Made by a program: the position numbers and the translations under genes
The notes under the pieces: model-generated
What the model was told of the DNA's origin: nothing
What the model saw: the letters and a program-made list of their open reading frames with translations, nothing else
Databases searched by the model: none
Part shown: positions 23,985-34,463 of the stretch, one piece after another
Layout: the number at the start of each line of letters is the position of its first letter
Position numbering within the stretch: the stretch's first letter is position 1
Origin: Microplitis mediator
Lineage: Eukaryota > Arthropoda > Insecta > Hymenoptera > Braconidae
Assembly (NCBI RefSeq): GCF_029852145.1
Contig: NC_079977.1
Coordinates: 8,715,337-8,779,336 of the forward strand
Direction: 5' to 3'
DNA: 64,000 bases

Positions 23985-25145
23985 CAGTATGACTAAAGGA
24001 TAATAAAGAAAGAGGAATGCGAGAACAGGTTGTCAGTAGAAAACTGTGGAGCGGGCGTTCGGATGGGCCACAAGGGGTGCAAATAGTGTGTAACTGGTAC
24101 GAGTCTCCTGCGGGAGCAGTCAGGAAAAAAGGATAGGGAGGAATACAAGAGGAAAAGAGAAATGTTGTGTATATGAAGAAGAAGAGAGAAAAGAGAAAGA
24201 GAGAAAGAGGTTTGTTGTGTAGCTCGACTTTATCGCCGGCAACCGCTTTTCTCGCGATGTCCCTTGGGCTAAAACATTACTGGTGCGGATAGTACTGGTG
24301 CTGGTGTACAGGTACTGATGGCACAGCAACTGTTACACAGTTAGGGTAATCCCGCATTTGTCCACGCCCAACTACTCGATCCGATCGACCTATCGCGCTA
24401 TATCGTTTACCATTTATTCATTCGGTCTTTTGGTTACCATACTCTGTGTATAGTAGTACTGTTTGCTGTATCTGCCTTCAGGTCATACAAATAAAATACT
24501 GAGTATCTAATACCCGGTTAAATCTCTTTTTAAATACTGACAATGCTTTATTCAAGTGAACACACACAGAACGTTATACAATACGCTTCGTTTTGTTTCA
24601 AGAGACATAATAAAAAGAAGTCAAAAAATTTAATTTTAAAATTTTCTGAAATTTTTTTTCAATAACCAACTTCAGCTATATTTTTAATGAAATTTTTTTA
24701 TGACAGATTACTTTCGGAAATTAAAATAGTCGCTTTTTAATGTCATACTTAAGAGAGGCACTAGATAGAACTGAATAGAAATTTTTGAGGGAAGATGAGA
24801 ATTTTAAAAATAAATTCAAAATACAATGGTCACAGAAATTAAAGGATATAAAAAAAACTGTAAATTTTTAAGCTATTTTCAACATGCTATAACTCGAAGG
24901 AAAATGGTCGTACATTTCTGTGACCAATGTATTTGGATATACAGAAAAAATAGATTTTTTTGCCGCAAGAAATATTTTGCATCATTTATTGAAGACAAAA
25001 ATTTTCTCAAGGCTAGAAAAAATTTTTCGACCTCGTTTCGCCTAACTTACCCCCCTTTCCCCCCCTCTCCTATATTGACTTTCAAGTCAACCACCAAAAC
25101 TTAAGCCATATGTATATGTATACCACAATATATTGTGCTACCTAT

Positions 25146-25232
25146 AGATAGCATTTTCGTCTTGAGTACGTCAACGGACTTATCAACAAGGCTATATGCT
25201 AACGTACTCTTGCCTGAAGCTACATCTTATAC
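25146..25232 (-). pseudogene. Decayed hammerhead ribozyme copy
   Basis: Homologous to 26965-27043 on the opposite strand. Stem I core AGGC/GCCT and the GAAA (25155-25158 on the plus strand as TTTC) survive. However, the catalytic CUGAUGA reads UUGAUAA (25180-25186 on the plus strand as TTATCAA), the GGAC side of stem II reads AGAC, and the cleavage triplet is altered. C3 and G8 changes abolish hammerhead catalysis in known ribozymes, so this copy is expected to be dead. Confidence 0.7.
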
Positions 25233-25300
25233 TAGTACGCACCGAGCTGAAACCCTGAAGCGGTTTTCGCTCTGCACTATACTAGTAGAGAAGAGCGAAT

Positions 25301-26483
25301 TCCATCCAAAGTACCCGCGCTAGATGATCTGTTGTATATACCGTAAAATTGATAAAATAACAAAAATATGTCAATTTTCAAGTATTTTACAAGAGCCCCA
25401 AAATCATTGTAACTCTTAGATCGACCTTGACAACTCCACCGTCCATCATACGGCTTTATGTAAAAATTTTTATTATACATTTAAAAATTTATTTTGGAAG
25501 ATTTGTAGGATTTCATATCATTTTTATCAATTTTTTACTCTTAAGGTGCAAGGCTTGAATAGGTACCATGTGTACAAAACTAAGGCCAGAGAATTTAATC
25601 CGTCGTGTAACTAAGCACGTGGAAAAAGTTCATTTATAGAAATTTAAAATGTAAGCACGTGGAACTCTGAAATATGTGTGCAGCCCTTCTTCTAGAAATG
25701 CGAATAGGAATACGAATAGCGATTGTTTTTGTTATTGTTATCAGTGATTTCTTCAAATAAATAAATTAAAATTTATTTTACAAAATTACCAGATGCAGCT
25801 GGTAAAAATTTGTAAAATAAAATTTAATCTGTTGGCTTGTTAAAATGACTATACACATTATAAATTCTGTTCGATGTAAATGAACAATTTCTAGATTATC
25901 GGTAATTTTTACTATAGTTCCACATTGTCCTTACGTTGCTATTACCATAGTAATTTTTCTATAAACTTTTGTGTCAAAAAAATGCTGTCAAATTATCTGA
26001 ATGTATTTTAGAATTTATCTTTAGGACATGAATGTGATGGATAATATGTAGTGTAGCGTAATGTGTAACGTCTAGCGTAATGTGTAGTGGATTGTAGTAA
26101 ACTATTAGTATTACTGACAGCTCTTGATACGGTTTCGTAAATCCAGGTACTGTCGCCTCATTAAACTTGCTCATTGTTTGACGAACCGTTTGAGTGGCCC
26201 TTAACAACGACAGTAATCACAATAATTACTATGATATATTTGTTTATTTATTTTTAGTTGGCAGTTATTAATGATGAGTAAATAAAAAGGGGAACAACAG
26301 ACAAATGTATTTTAGATATTTGTAATTTTTAGAAAGAATCTTTTAAAGGTTCTCTTGATAATGAGAAAAATTATTTGCAAATTCAAGTAAATTATTTACT
26401 TTATGGTCAATTTTTTGGAATAATGAAATATATTTATCAGATCAAATGGATATTTATTTAGTTTAAGTAAATTTATATAAACA
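25301..26483. other. Interior of the foldback, non-coding
   Basis: AT-rich. 26020-26110 repeats GTAGCGTAATGTGTA-like words in short tandem. The frames here (67 and 77 codons, minus strand) show no recognised motif. No reverse transcriptase or endonuclease remnants seen. Confidence 0.4.
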
Positions 26484-26875
26484 GACTGTAAAAAATTGAG
26501 AGTGCATTCGGAGTGATTACGGATTTTATGTTAATCTATTCGGATTCACTCCATCACTCGGAGTTCCAGAGTTTTAAAAAAAATCACTCTGCATACGGAG
26601 TAAATAGGGAGTTTTTTTTCAGCGGAGTGATTTCAAAGTGATCTGAATTTTATTTCAATTCACATTCACTCTGATTCGGAGTTTTACTATTAAAATGTAC
26701 TCCCTTTCGAAGTTAATTTCACTTCAAACTGGAATTTTAATATTAAAATAAACTCCCCTTCGGAATGAATTTTACTCCAAGGGAATTAAATAAAAAAATG
26801 GCCATCCGCTCCGCATTCATTTCGAATTTACTACGGATTTGATCCGCTCTTCCACTCTGCAAATTTTTTACAGTA
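26484..26875. mobile_element. MITE, family B, copy 2
   Basis: It starts GACTGTAAAAAATTGAGAGT and ends CAAATTTTTTACAGTA. The interior has ATTCGGAGTGATTACGG, TCACTCGGAGTTCC and mirrored CTCCGCATTCA words as in the copy at 12184. Its terminal CACTG is mutated at both ends, so it is older or immobile. It lies about 20 bp inside the right arm of the ribozyme-bearing foldback. Confidence 0.7.
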
Positions 26876-26964
26876 CAGGAATAATAATTTACTTGATTCG
26901 CTCCCTTAGCTATTATAAGAGTCTGGCTGAAACCCGCAACATGGTTTTATGCCGGCGCGTACTA

Positions 26965-27043
26965 GTATGTGGTCTAAGGCAAGAGTGTGTTAACATAGCC
27001 TTACTGATGAGTCCGTTAACGTACTCGGGACGAAACTACATAT
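26965..27043 (+). ncRNA. Hammerhead self-cleaving ribozyme (type III arrangement)
   Basis: All invariant core positions are present. Stem III pairs GTATGTGG (26965-26972) with CTACATAT (27036-27043), with wobble pairs at two positions. The cleavage triplet is G26972-T26973-C26974, with predicted cleavage after C26974. Stem I pairs TAAGGC (26975-26980) with GCCTTA (26998-27003). CTGATGA is 27004-27010. Stem II pairs GTCC (27011-27014) with GGAC (27028-27031). GAAA is 27032-27035, its last A pairing with T26973. Loop 1 (GAGTGTGTTAAC, 26983-26994) can pair with loop 2 (GTTAACGTACTC, 27015-27026) at all 12 positions with two G-U wobbles. Stem III is open, which defines type III. Hammerheads in animals usually process mobile-element RNA. 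No experiment supports activity here. Confidence 0.85.
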
Positions 27044-27087
27044 ATTATGGCACAGAGGCATATACCTTAAGTTTTGGTGGTTGACTT

Positions 27088-27780
27088 AAGAGACAATGCA
27101 TATAGAATAGTAAGAAAATTATGTCAAACAGTGCAGTAGGGTAGGGCGGGGCTATAGTTGATCACTTTTTGGTTTGACCTTCCATAACTTTAAGATGATG
27201 CATCTCATTTAATCAATTCATGTGCTGTTAAGTTCGTAATTTAGTTTTCTTCAAAAGGTTTAGCGACACAAAAAAGATTTGAGTGTAAATTTTCAAGTTA
27301 TTCCCGGAAATGCGTGAGCACTTCAAATTGCTTAACGTGCCCCACTAGTGGGGCTAGTTAAGCATGGTATGGAGCTAGTTGTGCAATGGCTAAAATAAAC
27401 GGAATGACTGTATATAATGATATGAATACAACGTAAAATTGTGATTAACAAGCATATATTTCTTTATTATCATTATTGCATACTTAGGGGAGAGCCGGGC
27501 AAAACGGGGTAGGGTAGGGAAAATTTTTTTTTTCAACGGCAACTTAAATTTTTTTCTATTTACTATTATTATCATGAAAAAAAAAAAAAAAAAGATTTAG
27601 CGTATTTGAGTCCTCGAAAACTTAGTACTTCCTTAAGTATCCCGTTTGGCCCGGCCCTCCCCTATAATTTAAAAAATAAAAACAAAAAAAAAAAGTTTTT
27701 TTTCTTTTCAATTCAGTTAAAATTGTATAATCGTATACAGTCATATACATAACCATATATTGCCAATTTCTATGTATAGC
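27088..27780. other. Non-coding stretch with GC-rich hairpins
   Basis: A perfect 16-bp palindrome GCCCCACTAGTGGGGC sits at 27339-27354, with CTTAAC and GTTAAG flanks that also pair. A second inverted repeat has arms at about 27486-27508 (GGGAGAGCCGGGCAAAACGG) and 27641-27663 (CCCGTTTGGCCCGGCCCTCC), suggesting a MITE of about 180 bp with an A17 run inside. No gene. Confidence 0.5.
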
Positions 27781-28067
27781 CATTTTTCACGGAGAGATGG
27801 CTGTTTTTAGGTTGGAGCTCGGTTTCCGAATGTGTGCCGAATCACCCGAGTCGAAATTTTGGGCCCCATTTCAACCTCAAATAACCAAGTTTGGTGAGGT
27901 TGTGTGGGGTCAAATGCGGGTAAAATCACATACAAATTTTGCTTCTCATTTGACCCTCAATGTAGTAGTTATTGGACAAAATACCATAGTGAGGACGATA
28001 TGAGGGCGAAGTTTTTGAGCCTCATACAACCCTCTTTAGCCTCATACCATTTCATTTACTTTTGTCT

Positions 28068-28127
<60 letters not shown>

Positions 28128-28260
28128 TTGTGCATTCAATAATACATATATATTCCTACCAAATATAAATTCTTCACTTTATTATAACGCATGTTTATTG
28201 TTAAATTAAAACTACAGATTGAAAAAAATTAATATTTTTCATATAGTGTAGCTTTTAGAA
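27781..28260. other. Non-coding stretch with long (GT)n tract
   Basis: 27790-28060 is more complex, with repeated words about TTGAGGTTG, TGGGGTCAAATGCGGG and TTGACCCTCAA that suggest a decayed inverted-repeat element. The open frames across it include the translated GT run (cysteine-valine repeat) and are not genes. Confidence 0.4.
28067..28126. repeat. (GT)n microsatellite
   Basis: About 30 GT units, with one interruption (TATG) near 28071. Confidence 0.95.
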
Positions 28261-30382
28261 TAATATTAGTTACATTTATATTTTTCTTAGGATGCTATTT
28301 ATATATTTAAATCTTCATTTTCATCTTCATGACTGCTTGATTTGTAGTCTTTCTGTTCATTATATTGTTTGTCATGTCATCACAATCTAATGCAAATAGA
28401 AAATATTATTACTTTACTGATTTTAGAAAAAAATAATTTTTGAGTTTAATAGAAAATTACCGTAATCCTCACTACGTAATTGTGAATATTTTTCAAGTAT
28501 AAAAATGAAGTAATTTACATTTTCAATAACTCAGAAATATTACTATATCATATAGTGTAAAATAGTTATCTTTAAGAGCATATTTTAATGAAATTTTATT
28601 AAAAATTACCGAAACAAATAGTATATGATTCTCAAAAATATCGAGCTGTCTCACAGTTACTTAAAATTTTTACTATACAATTCTCTGAGTGTAATTTTAA
28701 AATTATTTATTTTTTTTATTAAATCATTATAATATATAAATTTACTTCCTGGATAAACCAGTGATATGTTTATTGGTTAGAATTTTTTCGGATCAGATTT
28801 TTTCAGTTAAGTCTTTGCTTAAGCATATAAGCTCATTTGTATATATACATATATATATGTATAAATATATACGTTGCAAGTTAAAATGTATATTGAAGGG
28901 AAAAAATACGTGCAGAGAGTACACACGTACTAACATAATACTAGCTAAGCATAATAGCCAGGAATGAATCGTAATCCAACGGTACTTTGTTCTAATAGCC
29001 TGCGAAAAGAAGAAGCCATACTGTTATGTACGTAGTTATAAAGTCTAATGGATTAAAAATAAAGTGATTTAAGAAATTAAAGAAAAGGAAAAAAAGGTTA
29101 TAAGTTAATGAATATTGTATGAATAATAATAAATCAAAGAATATTAATAAAATAAAAGTAGTAGAAGGCAAAAAAAAAGAAGTTAAATAAAATGTGCACA
29201 AGACTCTAAATGGGGTTTTAAATTTATGAGGGAAATGAGATAAGTTTTTCTCGACGTGCACAGAGACTTCTACATCCTATCCTGGTGCTATATCTTCGCA
29301 CTATGCTGCTGCTAATATAAAAGCAGTGTGTCGTAAATGAGAAGAAAGAAGAGTGGAGAGAGACTATAAGAAGAAGAAGGACACCCTAAAGTGACGACAA
29401 ACGGGTGTGGTCGTGATTATAGAAAATCCCTAAGGGTAGTAAGCTATTAAAACTACGCCCAGAGTCCTATTTTTATATTTTGTATTTAATACTAGACGGT
29501 TTTTGTAAAATTTATTAGTCGTATTGTAGCTTTACTTTGTTAAATTTTATTTTTTTTAGTAGATTTATAAAATTGTTTGGAGATGCGAATTTATTTTTTA
29601 ACAAGGAGAGAAACTATTTTGATTCGTTTTTTCTTTTTGAACTATACCTAAAAATTTGATGACCATTTCCAAATTAAAGTGTAACCTGTCTTAAAATGTT
29701 TTTTCAGTTTGTAAGCAAAATATTTTGATAAATTAAAAAAAAAATTATTTAAAGCATTATCTGAAATTTTTAGCTCTCATAGATATTGGGGTATTAATTT
29801 TTCAATTTCAAATATATAATTAAAAAAATTATACTTTTAATTTTATTTTATTTATAAAAAATTATTGCAATAATTAGTGATGTTGCTTCGGCAAATTTTT
29901 TATTTCAAATTTAGCTAACAGTGATTAAAATTTTGAGCTCAAAGCTGATGACTTCTTTAATAATAAAAAATTTTAAATGACTAATTCTTTAGTTTCAGTC
30001 ACAAAATTAAAAATTCTAAAAATAATATAATTTTGATCAATTTTTAAATTATTATTTCCAACAAACCAACATATTATGACATGGCGAATATTATTTTAAA
30101 ATCGTGCCTAAAAAACTAATAAAAAAAATTCTGACACGACCATTTTATGAAAAATATTTTTCCGGATATTTATTGCCACTTTTTACTAAATTTACATCAG
30201 AATCAAGGAATAGAAAAAATTAATTTGCCTGCTTAATATATACCATTGATAATATAATTTCTGAATCAGCTTACTGTTTAATTGCATAAGTGCGCAATTA
30301 TTTTCTATCGGTGTACTATTACAATCTCCTGATTACTCATTAGTATACTTATACACTTAAGTCAAGATTATTTTATCATGCA
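28261..30382. other. AT-rich non-coding stretch with one island
   Basis: 28261-29250 is AT-rich, without gene. 29255-29470 is a more complex island (GTGACGACAAACGGGTGTGG, purine-rich AAGAAGAAGG). 29471-30382 is again AT-rich and featureless. Confidence 0.4.
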
Positions 30383-30432
<50 letters not shown>

Positions 30433-30474
30433 GATTATTATTATTATTATTATGATTATTATTATTATTATTAT
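30383..30474. repeat. (ATT)n microsatellite, about 90 bp
   Basis: A long ATT/TTA run with two G interruptions (ATG) near 30432 and 30453. Confidence 0.95.
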
Positions 30475-33151
30475 CATCTTTTCAAAACAGATGATAACTA
30501 ACTAGTATACTACTTCAATCGAAAAGTTTAAATACCTTCTACGTATTCATTCAGCAATGAAGAATTAAAAAATTTTATCAAAAATTTAAAATTAAAAAAC
30601 TTTTTGTTAATAATGAAAAAAAAAAAAAAATTTTAATCCATCGCTTTTACAACAGTCATTTTTTAAGCTTAACAGTTCACGAGGGAAAAAGGTGATGGAG
30701 GTAGCAGTAGGAGTAGTGGTAGCTTATGTTAGAAGATCGCGAGATTGCTCGGGCGGTATTCGGTCCGAGTCAAGGACCGCGGTGAGCAAAGTTAAAGAAA
30801 AAAAAACGTTATAGTACGATAGGGACGTGATTTATGAGTGAACAACGTGAAAAGTAAAGACTTTAGTCAACCCTACTCTCTTGTTACTCTCATTGACGTC
30901 GACGTCGTCATCATCGTCAACCATTTTTTTTTTTTCTAAGCCCTTAAGTCTTTACTCAATTATTTTTCTGCGACTCCACTGAAAAAAATTCACCTATATA
31001 TATATATATATATATAACAAATAATGACAATTATAATAATAGTAATAACAGGAAATAAAAAAAAAAATGTATATTTAATCATTTGAAGAGCAAAACTGAA
31101 TGAGATAAGCTAACAATAACATTTGATATTTGATTCTATATTTAGTAACTCACGTGATCAGCAAATGCATGTAGAAACGCCCCTGAACTAGTGAGACGTT
31201 ATTTCTCACTTTACCTTTTCATTTCTCTCTCCCTCTCTCGTTTTTTTTTAAAACTTTTTTTTTTTTTAGATTATTTCCCGTATATCCTTTATTTCCTTTC
31301 TTTTAGCTAGAGGCAAAGCTGTATTCAAAGCTTTACCAGTGAATCGAACAATTGACGTGAAATAATTTGACGGTTGCACGCGAGATTTCCACCTAGTACT
31401 CAGTTAGATCTCTATATAGCTATAATGACGAGTTCTGATCATTACCGTGATATGAAAGCAAATTAAAGATTACTCTGAATTTATAACAATTAATTCAAAT
31501 GTACTTTGATTGGTAGCTTACAAATATGAATTCAAATTCATTTTGTATTGAAACTAATTTTCTATTCGGACTAGAAGTTTAATCTTCGAAATTATTTATA
31601 CAAGTGATTATTTAAATTATTCATTCAAATAATAAGTAATTACTATTTTGCGAGACGAAAATTTATTTGTACATACATGCAGTTATTCCCCTTGTAGTTT
31701 TCGATCAACAAATTGTGAAAATATTTCTTAAGACTAATACAGATTTGCTACCTGACATGGTCACAATTATCATTTCGGATAAAAATGGTTATCATCTCCA
31801 ATAGAAAAAGTTGACTTAAAAAAATGAGAATCTTTCAAATGTAAAGCCGGCAATAGTTACTTCGTTAAGATGGGAGGCATATAACCACTATTTCTTCGCA
31901 ACGTGTATTAAATCACAACTATAACTATATTAAGTAAAATAAAGTCCAATCAAGTTAATTTAAAACAAAATTAAGTAATGAAAATAAAACTCACAATCTT
32001 CAAAGAATATAACGAATAGAATAAAACATTTAGTAATTAAATTTAAAAGCTTGATATTGAGATAAAAGAAAACGATAGTTAAATAGGAAGTGAAGAGAGA
32101 TAAATTAAATCGGTATAGTAACAGCAGTTGTGTTGGATAAGTAGTTTAATCGTTGAAACAACCCTAAATGTATTGAGCATCAGGATTATGCATACCATTT
32201 GCTAATTACGTAGTAAGCTATGTACTTGTGTAATACCAGAGGAATTTTCCTGGAGATCATATATCAAACTTGAGAATACCGCAATATAATACCTAATCGC
32301 AACCACCCAAATCCTTTGTTATTTTAATAAGAAACTGAGGAATAAATTGGAAATATATTAGAAATGAATACTGATTTATCGAAATTTTTATGCTTAGCAA
32401 TAAATGCATTCATGAATTTGAATTAGAACGAGGAAATAAATCATTGAGACAATAAGATAGAGGATTTTGATGTTCACTGCAACTGACAACGGGATACAAT
32501 TAACAATGGCTTGAACTCTAGCCTCCGGTAGGTTGCTGATAGTTAGTAATTAATTGATGGTATCAATCGATAGTCAATTTCTGAATATTGGAAGACTTGA
32601 TAATATTGCATCGACGATGTTGCATTGATAATTTATGGGTTTGAGTATAAAAAAAACATGGGTCAGACCGTGTTCGTAAAAAATTTACAGACGTTGTCGT
32701 CTTTGACTTGAGCATACGACGTAAATTGCTTGAGTGTTTCGCAAAAAAGGTAAAGAGAAATAATATATATGTATATACAGGCAGATGTAGAAAATCGACT
32801 CTAGGAAGTCAAGATGTCGTTTTACTGTACGTGGAAGTACGAGTAGCATAAGCTAGTTTTTTATTAACTATTTATTTTTTAATGCTACGTTAGCTTGTTT
32901 TTTTATTTATAGAAAAATTTTTAAAAAATAAATTGAATTACTTTTTGACAGAAATTTTTGAAAGTATTATCAAGATTATTATTGAAATTTAAATAAAAAT
33001 CACTGATGAACTACTGACCTTATAAAAATTTTTTCTCTAGATTTGTTTTTATACCTTTTTATCGTAAAAGATCTTATCTTGAATTGCACATCTCAAGCGC
33101 AAACGCGGTTAAATAAGGTTAAAATATATATCATTATGAAGAGAATTATGT
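30475..33151. other. Non-coding stretch with several complex islands
   Basis: 30660-30945 is an island with CGCGAGATTGCTCGGGCGG, CGAGTCAAGGACCGCGG and a 12-bp palindrome GACGTCGACGTC near 30896. 30995-31016 is a (TA)n tract. 31140-31445 and 32640-32860 are further mixed-composition patches. No coding frame or repeat boundary; possible regulatory sequence, unproven. Confidence 0.4.
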
Positions 33152-33219
33152 ACTCAATATTATGTCAAGCTCGTTCTTAAATTAATTAATTTAAGAACGA
33201 GCTTGACATAATATTGAGT
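33152..33219. repeat. Perfect 68-bp palindrome, zero spacer
   Basis: 34-bp arms meet between 33185 and 33186 with no mismatch and no loop. The left arm begins ACTCAATATTATGTCAAGCT and the right arm is its exact complement, ending AGCTTGACATAATATTGAGT. There is no TIR-like motif. It could be a natural cruciform, a recent inverted duplication or an assembly/sequencing artefact. Confidence 0.9.
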
Positions 33220-33947
33220 CAATTCATTGACATACTGTATTTTACAAAATTCATTCAAATCAAAAAATATTTGATGTCAATCAATATGTATGGAGATTTG
33301 TGATTACGATAAACCTGGAAAAAAAAACAACTAATCCTTTATCTATGAAATGTAGTTTTTTGATGACAAAAACCCGACTAAAAATTACTAGCCAAATTAA
33401 ATCTTTTTCTTTAATAATGATCAATAAAAAACTTAAAACTGACGATTCGGCATTAGATATGTACACGGAGAAAAAAATAAAGACAACTTTACTTAAAAAT
33501 ATCAGTTAAAATTACTAAATTCATATTGTAAACTTAAAATTGAAACTGTGTAATTTTAACTCTTGAGAATTTAATTTTTATTTATAATTCGTAAATTTTA
33601 CTATAATAGGATGGAAGTAAATAAAATAAAATTTTTATTAGTTTTTATAACTTTTTATATTATTTTGATTATTGTGATTATTATTATTTATGTGATCTGC
33701 ATTGGTATTGGTGTGAATTTTTTTTTTTTTTTAATCACTTGTTTAGACCGAGATTCGAACCCTGATCTTCCACGCGCGAGTTCTTTTTTTAGTCTTTCAG
33801 TCCGATGTCTCCTTTGAATGAAAGTCTATGAACTTGTGATACATATTCGTATACGCTACCCTTACCAACTTTTAATTTTCTCGATCTGCTTTGTAAAAAT
33901 TATAAGTTGTTTAGTAATTCTTAGGTGCTGTCTGATACTTAATACGA
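33220..33947. other. AT-rich non-coding stretch
   Basis: It contains a single CACGGAGAAAAAAATAAAG MITE-end-like sequence at about 33464, without a matching partner found. Frames on both strands at 33281-33509 overlap in opposite sense and are spurious. A tRNA-like box B lies at 33751-33762. Confidence 0.4.
33745..33800 (-). other. tRNA-like fragment with box B
   Basis: The minus strand reads CAGGGTTCGAATCTCGG (box B GGTTCGAATCT), preceded by GAACTCGCGCGTGGAAGATC, the layout of the 3' half of a tRNA. No convincing box A or acceptor. Fossil tRNA or SINE piece. Confidence 0.35.
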
Positions 33948-34109
33948 CTCTCTAAAAACGAATTAGTGAAAATTACGTGACAATCACTATTTGGCAGTGA
34001 ATAGTCACTTATTGCTAGTGAAAAGTATACCACTATTTGAATTAGTGACATACTTTTCACTAGTAAACAGTGAATAGTCACTATTTTCACTGTTTCAAAT
34101 TTAAGAGAG
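33948..34109. mobile_element. MITE, family C, copy 2 (162 bp)
   Basis: Same length and almost the same sequence as 18800-18961. It begins CTCTCTAAAAACGAATTAGT and ends TTTCAAATTTAAGAGAG. Interior palindrome as in copy 1. Confidence 0.8.
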
Positions 34110-34166
34110 TAGACTATTCATCTGGTTTACAGAAATTACTAAACAGATTGTAATTTATGTATACTA

Positions 34167-34463
34167 CACGGATAGAAATTTTCTTTAATAATTACCGTTA
34201 AATTCACTGTAATCGTAGGACATAATGCGGCGCTTTTATTTATTACCATTTTTTAAATAAAAATTACGAAAAAATTTATTTATTTTGTGGTAAACTTCAT
34301 AAAATTTAACGAAAACTGAATAAAATTTACAGTAGACTACGGTAAAATTTGTTAAAAAAAAGTTAAAAATTATCTAACTTACTGACAAATTATTAGGTCG
34401 TCCCATTGGTCCCACAATTACCGTGAATATAACGGTAATTTTTAAAGAAAATTTCTTTCCGTG
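34167..34463. mobile_element. MITE, family F (297 bp, TA-flanked)
   Basis: The ends are CACGGATAGAAATTTTCTTT and the complement of AAAGAAAATTTCTTTCCGTG. TA is at 34165-34166 and 34464-34465. AATTACCGTTAAATTCAC near the left is mirrored by CCGTGAATATAACGGTAATT near the right, so the terminal inverted repeat extends over at least 45 bp with mismatches. Confidence 0.8.

Larger units (their letters stand above)
22241..25083. other. Non-coding stretch with two complex islands and two simple repeats
   Basis: 22560-22980 is an island of more balanced composition; its 72-codon frame starts at GTG and is glycine/valine-rich from GGAGTTGGAATTGG repeats, so I do not call it. 23990-24480 is a second island (GCGGGCGTTCGGATGG, CGCTTTTCTCGCGATGTC) with purine-rich sequence around 24130-24210. 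24826-24838 and 24914-24926 form an inverted repeat of TGGTCACAGAAAT. The rest is AT-rich. Either island could be regulatory or an untranslated exon; no evidence decides. Confidence 0.4.
25084..27087. mobile_element. 2-kb foldback-like structure with ribozyme-bearing arms
   Basis: Two homologous arms lie in opposite orientation: left 25084-25300, right 26896-27087. The outermost 22 bp are identical (AAGTCAACCACCAAAACTTA read inward, plus AG). Further in, the arms share GCGTACTAGTAT, AGGCAAGAG, AGTCCGTT, ACGTACTC and GACGAAA in the same order with many substitutions. The right arm encodes an intact hammerhead and the left a decayed one; both read outward. The middle holds a family B MITE (26484-26875) and otherwise nothing coding. 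It may be one foldback transposon, a Penelope-like or retrozyme-like remnant, or two independent insertions. Confidence 0.6.

Noticed and set aside
27904..28209. 101-codon frame with a C-V repeat
   Set aside because: Runs through the (GT)n tract at 28067-28126.
33281..33509. Overlapping frames on both strands
   Set aside because: Short, AT-rich and mutually antisense; typical of chance frames.
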